From NCBI GenBank assembly GCA_018241165.1, contig JAFEEK010000145.1, forward strand, positions 1 through 11,937: DNA of 11,937 bases. The letters are read 5' to 3'. The DNA comes from Pseudomonadota bacterium. GTDB taxonomy: Bacteria; Pseudomonadota; Gammaproteobacteria; Xanthomonadales; Rhodanobacteraceae. Of the stretch, positions 7,231 through 11,937 are shown piece by piece. A model generated the notes under the pieces. That model was not told where the DNA came from. It was given only the letters and a program-made list of their open reading frames with translations, and did not search any database. The first letter of the stretch is position 1, and each line of letters begins with the position of its first letter. Both the position numbers and the translations under genes were made by a program.

Positions 7231-7310
7231 GTCATTCCGGCGAAAGCCGGAATCCATCTTGATCTTGATGTCGAAAAGACCAACTGGATCCCGGCTTCCA
7301 CCGGGATGAC
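7231..7310. repeat. 80-bp MITE-like inverted-repeat element, family C
   Basis: The element begins GTCATTCCGG and ends CCGGGATGAC. Its two 26-nt ends (7231-7256 and 7285-7310) are inverted copies of each other, matching at 22 of 26 positions. Each end contains its own hairpin: ATTCCGGC-GAAA-GCCGGAAT (8-bp stem, GAAA loop) and ATCCCGG-CTTCCA-CCGGGAT (7-bp stem). The middle (7257-7284) has no coding potential. The GTCATTCC...GGAATCCA pattern is, to my knowledge, a widespread intergenic repeat in proteobacteria. No clear target-site duplication flanks it (ATC on the left, AAC on the right). It sits inside the exporter operon, 5 nt after the ATPase stop and 23 nt before the first permease start. 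Confidence 0.85.
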
Positions 7311-7333
7311 AACAAAAGACAAGGTACGAAGCC

Positions 7334-8497
7334 ATGAAATACTTCCATCTGGTCTGGGCCGCGCTGTTCCGGCGCAAGACCCGCACCTTTTTCACCATCG
7401 CCTCGGTGCTGGCGGCGTTCCTGCTGTTCGGCCTGCTCAATGCCGTGCGCGTGGCGTTCACCAGCGGCAGCGACAGCCTTGCCGGCAACGAGCGGCTGGT
7501 GGTTGCGTCGCGGTTTTCGATCATGACCGGATTGCCGCTGAGCCTGAAAACGCGCATCGCCGCGATTCCGGGCGTCAAGAGCGTGGGCCACGAAAACTGG
7601 TTCGGCGGCATCTACCAGGATCCGAAGAACTTCGTCTTCAGCTTCGCGGTGGACGACGACTACCTTGCCGGCAACACGAACATCGTGTTGTCGCCGGAGC
7701 AGCACAAGGCATTCACCGATACGCGCGACGGTGCGTTGGTCGGATCGGCGCTGGCCGCTCGCTACCACTGGAACGTCGGCGACAAGGTACCGTTGCAATC
7801 GCAGATTTTCCCGCGCAAGGATGGCGACAAGACCTGGCCGTTCACCATCGTCGGTATTTTCCAGGCGGCGAAGGATGCGCCCGACGGCACCAATGAAATG
7901 TTCTTCCTGCACTGGGAATATTTCGACGAAGCCAACATGTACAGCCAACACGAAGTGGGCTGGTACGTGGTGCAGTTGTCCGATCCGAATCAGGCCGACG
8001 CCATCGCGCAGCAGATCGACGCGCTGTCTGCCAATTCGGCGCACGAAACCAAAACCCAGACCGCGAACGCGTTCAACGCATCCTTCGCCAAGCAGATCGG
8101 CAACATCGGCCTGATCGTCGAGGCGATCATGGCGGCGGTGTTTTTCACCCTGATCCTGCTCACCGGCAACACCATGGCGCAGGCGGTACGCGAACGCATT
8201 CCGGAACTGGCGGTGCTCAAGACCATCGGGTTCACGAACCGCAGCGTGTTGGGCCTGGTGCTGGCCGAATCGATCTTGCTGTTGCTGATCGGCGGCGTGA
8301 TCGGCATGGCCATCGCCAGCGCGCTGGCGCCGGCGCTGACCAAGGGCAGCGGCGGCATGGTTCGCTTGCCGCCGATCGGTGCGGAGAACTGGATCCAGGG
8401 CATCGTGTTGATGATCGTGATCGGCGCCCTCGTTGGCGCGTTGCCCGCATTGCGCGGCATGCGCCTGAAGATCGTCGATGCGCTTGCGGGAAGATAA
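7334..8497 (+). CDS. ABC exporter permease 1 (FtsX/MacB family)
   Basis: A 387-residue inner-membrane permease of the MacB/FtsX fold. TM1 (about 19-38, after a basic RRKTRTF stretch) is followed by a large periplasmic domain (about 40-255). TM2 (about 257-280), the cytoplasmic coupling segment RERIPELAVLKTIGF (286-300), TM3 (about 305-330) and TM4 (about 355-375) follow. The coupling segment is the part that contacts the ATPase in this family. A weak AAGG lies about 10 nt before the ATG at 7334. It lies downstream of the ATPase gene beyond the 80-bp repeat, and the second permease gene follows after 12 nt. Its order and pairing suggest a heterodimer with permease 2. The substrate is unknown. 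Confidence 0.9.
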   Translation: MKYFHLVWAALFRRKTRTFFTIASVLAAFLLFGLLNAVRVAFTSGSDSLAGNERLVVASRFSIMTGLPLSLKTRIAAIPGVKSVGHENWFGGIYQDPKNFVFSFAVDDDYLAGNTNIVLSPEQHKAFTDTRDGALVGSALAARYHWNVGDKVPLQSQIFPRKDGDKTWPFTIVGIFQAAKDAPDGTNEMFFLHWEYFDEANMYSQHEVGWYVVQLSDPNQADAIAQQIDALSANSAHETKTQTANAFNASFAKQIGNIGLIVEAIMAAVFFTLILLTGNTMAQAVRERIPELAVLKTIGFTNRSVLGLVLAESILLLLIGGVIGMAIASALAPALTKGSGGMVRLPPIGAENWIQGIVLMIVIGALVGALPALRGMRLKIVDALAGR

Positions 8498-8509
8498 GGA
8501 AAATCCGTC

Positions 8510-9823
8510 ATGAAGAAGTTTCTTTCCGGTTTGGGAATGTTCGCGATCGCGGTCGCATGGCTGGTGGTGTGGACATTGCTGCCATGGTTTGCGGTCGTCG
8601 CGCTCGCGATCGTGTTTGCGTTGTGGCTCACGCTCACCCGTGCCGGCCGCCGCGCGCTGTCGGTGACGCAGGTCGGATTGAGCACGCTCGCGTCGCGGTT
8701 GGGTTCCACCGCGGTGATCGTGATTGGTATCGCCGGCGTGGTCGCCGTGCTGGTGGCGTTGCTGGCGATGGGCGATGGCTTGCGCGCGACCCTGCAGCAA
8801 ACCGGCAGTGACGACACCGCAATCGTGTTGCGTGGCGGCTCCGGCGCGGAAACCAATTCCGTGCTCTCGCGCGACGACATCACCGTGATCGAAGGTGCAC
8901 CGGGCGTCGCCAAGGATGCACAGGGCAAGCCGATTACGTCCGCCGAGCTGGTGGTCGTCGCCAACATCCCGAAGAAGGGCGATCCGGCGACCGATACCAA
9001 TGTCACCATCCGCGGTGTCGGCGACGGCGCGTGGACGGTGTGGTCGAATGCGAAGATCGTCGCCGGGCGCAAGTTCACGCCGGGCCTGCGCGAACTCGAT
9101 GTCGGCCTGGGCGCGCAGCGCCAATTCGCCGGCCTGGACCTGGGCAAGCAATTGCGTCTTGGCGGCCAGGACTGGACCATCGTCGGCGTGTTCGCCTCCG
9201 GCGATGCGCACGAATCCGAACTGTGGGGCGATGCGAAGTCCGTGGCCTCGGCCTACCGGCGCGGCAGCAGCGCGGAGTCGGTGATCGTGCGGTTGACCGC
9301 ACCTTCGGCTTTCGATCAATTCAAGGCCTCGTTGACCAGCGATCCGCGCGTGAAAGTGGATGTCAGCACCACGCGTGAATACTTCAACAAGCAATCCGAG
9401 GGTCTGAGCAAGGTCATCCGCGTGATCGGCATCACCATCGGCGTGATCATGGCGATCGGTGCGATCTTCGGTGCGCTGAACACGATGTACGCCGCCGTCG
9501 CCACGCGTTCGCGCGAGATCGCCACGCTGCGCGCGATCGGCTTCCGCGGCCTGCCGGTGGTGGTGTCCGTGCTGCTGGAAACGATGTTGCTCGCGTTGCT
9601 CGGTGGCGTGATCGGCGCCGCCATCGTGTGGCTGCTGTTCAACGGCTACACCGCGTCGACTCTGGGCGGCAATTTCAGCCAGGTCGTGTTCCAGTTCCAG
9701 GTGACGCCGGCCTTGTTGTGGACCGGCATCAAATGGGCGCTGGCGATCGGTTTCATTGGCGGCCTGTTTCCCGCCATGCGCGCGGCACGCGTGCCGGTGA
9801 CGGTCGCGTTGCGCGAGCAGTGA
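8510..9823 (+). CDS. ABC exporter permease 2 (FtsX/MacB family) with extra N-terminal helices
   Basis: A 437-residue permease. Residues 1-45 hold a hydrophobic stretch long enough for two short helices (about 7-22 and 25-42) that permease 1 lacks. The usual core follows: TM at about 67-88, a periplasmic domain (about 90-300), TM at about 303-328, the coupling segment RSREIATLRAIGF (333-345), TM at about 352-376 and TM at about 402-422, ending PAMRAARVPVTVALRE. An AAGGAAAA Shine-Dalgarno region precedes the ATG at 8510. It is the last gene of the exporter operon. Its TGA stop directly abuts the stop of the convergent EamA gene, so there is no untranslated gap for a terminator. Confidence 0.9.
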   Translation: MKKFLSGLGMFAIAVAWLVVWTLLPWFAVVALAIVFALWLTLTRAGRRALSVTQVGLSTLASRLGSTAVIVIGIAGVVAVLVALLAMGDGLRATLQQTGSDDTAIVLRGGSGAETNSVLSRDDITVIEGAPGVAKDAQGKPITSAELVVVANIPKKGDPATDTNVTIRGVGDGAWTVWSNAKIVAGRKFTPGLRELDVGLGAQRQFAGLDLGKQLRLGGQDWTIVGVFASGDAHESELWGDAKSVASAYRRGSSAESVIVRLTAPSAFDQFKASLTSDPRVKVDVSTTREYFNKQSEGLSKVIRVIGITIGVIMAIGAIFGALNTMYAAVATRSREIATLRAIGFRGLPVVVSVLLETMLLALLGGVIGAAIVWLLFNGYTASTLGGNFSQVVFQFQVTPALLWTGIKWALAIGFIGGLFPAMRAARVPVTVALREQ

Positions 9824-10720
9824 TCAGCGGTTGGTCTTCGCCAGCGTGATCGCGACCACGCCGGCGAGGATGACTGCCGTGCCGACGATGTCGAGTGAAT
9901 GCACCGCCTCGCCGCCGAGCGCGACGCCGACGAGCACGGCCACCGGCGGATTGACGTAGGCATAGCTCGTCGCCAGCACCGGGCGCACGTTGTGCAGCAG
10001 GTAAATGTACGCAGTGAAGCCGATGATGGAACCGGCGACGATCAGGTAGGCGAGCGCGAGCGTGGCATGCGCAGACGGCACATGCGTGAAGCGCTCGCCG
10101 GCCGCCAGCGCCATCAATCCCAACGGAATGCCGCCGCAGATCATCTGCGCGGCCGCGCCCATCGTCGGCGCCGGCATGTCGCGGCGCCGGCTCCAGATCG
10201 AACCGTAGGCCCAGCCCGCCGCGGCCAGCACCAGCGCAATGGCGCCGAGCGGAGAAGCGCGCAGACCGCTGCCGAGGTTGAGCACGACCACGCCGGCGAA
10301 ACCGATGATCAGCCCGAGCCATTCCAGCCGGTTCGGCCACTGGCCGTAGATTCCCGCGAAAATCGCCATGAACAGACCGACACTGGCGACCGCGACGGCT
10401 GCGATTCCGGATGGCACGGTCTGCTCGGCGAAGCACACCAGACCATTGCCGAGGCCGAGCAGGAATACCGACGTGATCAGGCAGTTGAACCATTGCCGGC
10501 GCGTCGGCGCAGGCACGCCGCGCCAGCGCAGGAACGCGTACATCAGGCCGCCGGCAATCGGAAAACGGATCGCTGCCATCAGGAACGGCGGGTAATCCGC
10601 AATGCCAATGCGTATGGCGAGGTAGGTCGATCCCCAGATCAGGTACACGCCGGCCAGCGCCAGCGGCACGAGGACGCGCGGCGAGGACAGTGCGGAATCG
10701 CCGGGTGCGGCATTGTTCAT
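9824..10720 (-). CDS. EamA/DMT-superfamily transporter, YedA-like
   Basis: A 298-residue inner-membrane protein with ten predicted hydrophobic segments in two EamA halves (about 18-150 and 155-295). The signature GVYLIWGSTYLAIRIGI (24-40) and PPFLMAAIRFPIAGG (44-58) are typical of the YedA-type subgroup of drug/metabolite exporters. The second half ends TSYAYVNPPVAVLVGVALGGE. The start at 10720 (MNNAAPGD) gives the usual length; no clear Shine-Dalgarno sequence is visible. A longer in-frame start at 10789 would add 23 basic residues unlike the family. It is convergent with the exporter operon. The methyltransferase gene lies 102 nt upstream on the same strand. The substrate is unknown; family members export amino acids or other small metabolites. 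Confidence 0.92.
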   Translation of the reverse strand: MNNAAPGDSALSSPRVLVPLALAGVYLIWGSTYLAIRIGIADYPPFLMAAIRFPIAGGLMYAFLRWRGVPAPTRRQWFNCLITSVFLLGLGNGLVCFAEQTVPSGIAAVAVASVGLFMAIFAGIYGQWPNRLEWLGLIIGFAGVVVLNLGSGLRASPLGAIALVLAAAGWAYGSIWSRRRDMPAPTMGAAAQMICGGIPLGLMALAAGERFTHVPSAHATLALAYLIVAGSIIGFTAYIYLLHNVRPVLATSYAYVNPPVAVLVGVALGGEAVHSLDIVGTAVILAGVVAITLAKTNR

Positions 10721-10822
10721 CGAGGCACATCGAAAATCGGTTGCGCACTGTAACCGCTCGCGGCGCCGTGCGACAGCGCCACTGGTCACGCGATGTCGGG
10801 TGCCGCTGTCTCGGTGCGGCGA

Positions 10823-11623
10823 TCAGGCGCGCGCGTGCAGGCAGCGAAACGTCGCTGCAATCCGGTAGCTGCCGTCGGGTTGTTGAAAGGGCGCCAGTGC
10901 GTTGGCGTGCGCGGCATCAACCGCAGTCTCACCGGATTGGGCGATCGCGCGTGCTGCTACGCCGGACGAGCGCAATCCGCGCAACGCGGTCGGTAAATCC
11001 GGGTAGTGCCAGGGCGAGGCGACATCGAACACATCGAGCACTTCCAGTCCCGCCGCGGTGGCGAAGGCGCGCAATGCCGGTTCCGACGACAGCGCGAATG
11101 GTCCGGGCGCGCCCGGCGGTGGCGACGGCAGCAAGGGCTTGAGCGCGGCGACCAGCTCGGCCGCCTGCATGCCTGCCGGCTCGCCCCAGGTCATGACGAC
11201 GACACTCGCGCCAGCCTTGGCGACGCGTTTGGCTTCACCGAGTGCGACGGCGGGACTGCCGGCGTACTGGAAGGAATTGAAGCCGGTCACCCGATCGAAC
11301 GCATGATCGGCGAACGGCAGGGATTCGAGTTCGCCCTGATGGATGTCGCCCGTGGGCACGCGCTCGCGGGCGATGGCGAGCAGGTTGGCGGCGGCATCGA
11401 CGCCGGATACGCGCGCACCGCGTCCCGCCGCGATCTGCATGGCCATGCCTGCGCCGCAGCCGGCATCCAGATAGGCCATCCCTTCGAGCAGGCCCATGCG
11501 TTCGAAAGCGGCGAGGTAGACGGGTCTGCACGTGCCTTCCTGGATGTCGGCCCAGTCGCGGGCCCGCTCGCCCCACAGGCGTCCGTTGGTCTGGGCGGTT
11601 CTGGCTCCGGGTGCAGCGCTCAT
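10823..11623 (-). CDS. Class I SAM-dependent methyltransferase (Methyltransf_11 type)
   Basis: A 266-residue cytoplasmic enzyme with the Rossmann-type SAM fold. Motif I is YLDAGCGAGMAMQIAAGRG (51-69). The acidic residue that binds the SAM ribose is D76 in VSGVDAAANLLAIARER. A DxxxG-like strand (FDRVTGFNSFQY, 109-120) and the AKRVAKAGASVVVMTWGEP post-motif (131-149) follow. The C-terminal half (about 150-266) is a substrate-binding part that I do not recognise. The start at 11623 is chosen for GGAG 9 nt upstream. An in-frame ATG at 11662 lacks a Shine-Dalgarno sequence. It is a lone gene or forms a loose unit with the EamA transporter downstream. The substrate (small molecule, lipid or quinone) cannot be assigned. 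Confidence 0.88.
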   Translation of the reverse strand: MSAAPGARTAQTNGRLWGERARDWADIQEGTCRPVYLAAFERMGLLEGMAYLDAGCGAGMAMQIAAGRGARVSGVDAAANLLAIARERVPTGDIHQGELESLPFADHAFDRVTGFNSFQYAGSPAVALGEAKRVAKAGASVVVMTWGEPAGMQAAELVAALKPLLPSPPPGAPGPFALSSEPALRAFATAAGLEVLDVFDVASPWHYPDLPTALRGLRSSGVAARAIAQSGETAVDAAHANALAPFQQPDGSYRIAATFRCLHARA

Positions 11624-11728
11624 GTCGGGATGCTCCGTGATGGATTGCGCAACGCGCACCATACAGTTCGGAAAATCGGGTCAAGGATTACAAGCTGCCC
11701 AGATTGCCGCGCTTGCCGCCCGGAAGAC

Positions 11729-11937
11729 TCAGTGCTTGAGCGCGGCCGGGTCGTTGCGCACGACCACGTATTCGCCTTCGATCACGCGCGGATCACTCAC
11801 GCGCGTGGCGGCGGGGGCATGCGGGCGCGTCAGCGCGCGCACGATCGCGACAATGACGCCAATGAACGCGAACGCGAGCAGGGCAAAAAATCCGAGCACG
11901 ACGATGCCGGCCACGAAAACGATGGCCAGCACGGCCA
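11729..11937 (-). CDS. Small single-helix membrane protein of unknown function, 5' end at window edge
   Basis: About 69 codons are visible. A strongly hydrophobic segment (LAIVFVAGIVVLGFFALLAF and onward, about 30 residues, enough for one long or two short helices) is followed by a basic, Ala/Pro-rich stretch. The acidic C-terminus contains VIEGEYVVVRNDPAALKH. An in-frame GTG at 11932 could start the gene, but the codon two places upstream reads NTG across the window edge, so an ATG start just outside is equally likely. I do not recognise a named family. The upstream region is not visible, and the methyltransferase gene lies 105 nt downstream on the same strand. Confidence 0.6.
   Translation of the reverse strand, partial: AVLAIVFVAGIVVLGFFALLAFAFIGVIVAIVRALTRPHAPAATRVSDPRVIEGEYVVVRNDPAALKH

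Noticed and set aside
7232..9394. 720-codon minus-strand open frame opposite the two permeases
   Set aside because: It is H/R/Q/D-rich antisense shadow with no motif; the two permeases opposite have intact FtsX-family features and Shine-Dalgarno sites.
10762..10780. GGCGC...GCGCC hairpin after the methyltransferase gene
   Set aside because: The stem is only 5 bp and no T-run follows in the minus direction, so it is not a supportable terminator.

Overview
The window is GC-rich proteobacterial chromosome, most likely from a gammaproteobacterium of the Xanthomonadales (Xanthomonadaceae/Rhodanobacteraceae type). That placement is an inference from base composition, from the gene families, and from three kinds of intergenic palindromic repeat that resemble repeats I associate with that group. 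No tRNA, rRNA, CRISPR array, transposase, phage gene or replication origin is visible.

Left block (1-3112, + strand): the 3' end of an EmrA-type membrane fusion protein, an EmrB-type 14-helix MFS drug pump, and a TrmH/SpoU-family RNA 2'-O-methyltransferase most like E. coli YfiF. The pump and methyltransferase genes overlap by 4 nt (ATGA). The gap between emrA and emrB holds a large inverted pair of palindromic repeats whose last arm runs into the emrB ribosome-binding site.

Middle block (3113-5093, mostly - strand): a second inverted repeat pair lies between the methyltransferase and the convergent mscL gene (mechanosensitive channel). Next come a fumarylacetoacetate-hydrolase-family enzyme and, 1 nt upstream of it in the same transcription unit, a two-helix DUF3592-type membrane protein.

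Central operon (5274-9823, + strand, divergent from the DUF3592 gene): a complete inner-membrane MacAB-like exporter made of a periplasmic adaptor, a separate ATPase and two different FtsX/MacB-type permeases. No outer-membrane channel is present, so a TolC-type partner would have to be encoded elsewhere. An 80-bp MITE-like element with 26-bp terminal inverted repeats sits between the ATPase and first permease genes.

Right block (9824-11937, - strand): an EamA/YedA-type transporter whose stop codon abuts that of the last permease, a class I SAM-dependent methyltransferase, and a small one-helix membrane protein cut by the window edge.

Overall this is a housekeeping and efflux region. I see no clear new defence or biosynthetic system. 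The points most worth checking are the repeat elements placed inside transcription units, the two-permease exporter, and the coupling of an RNA methyltransferase to a drug pump.
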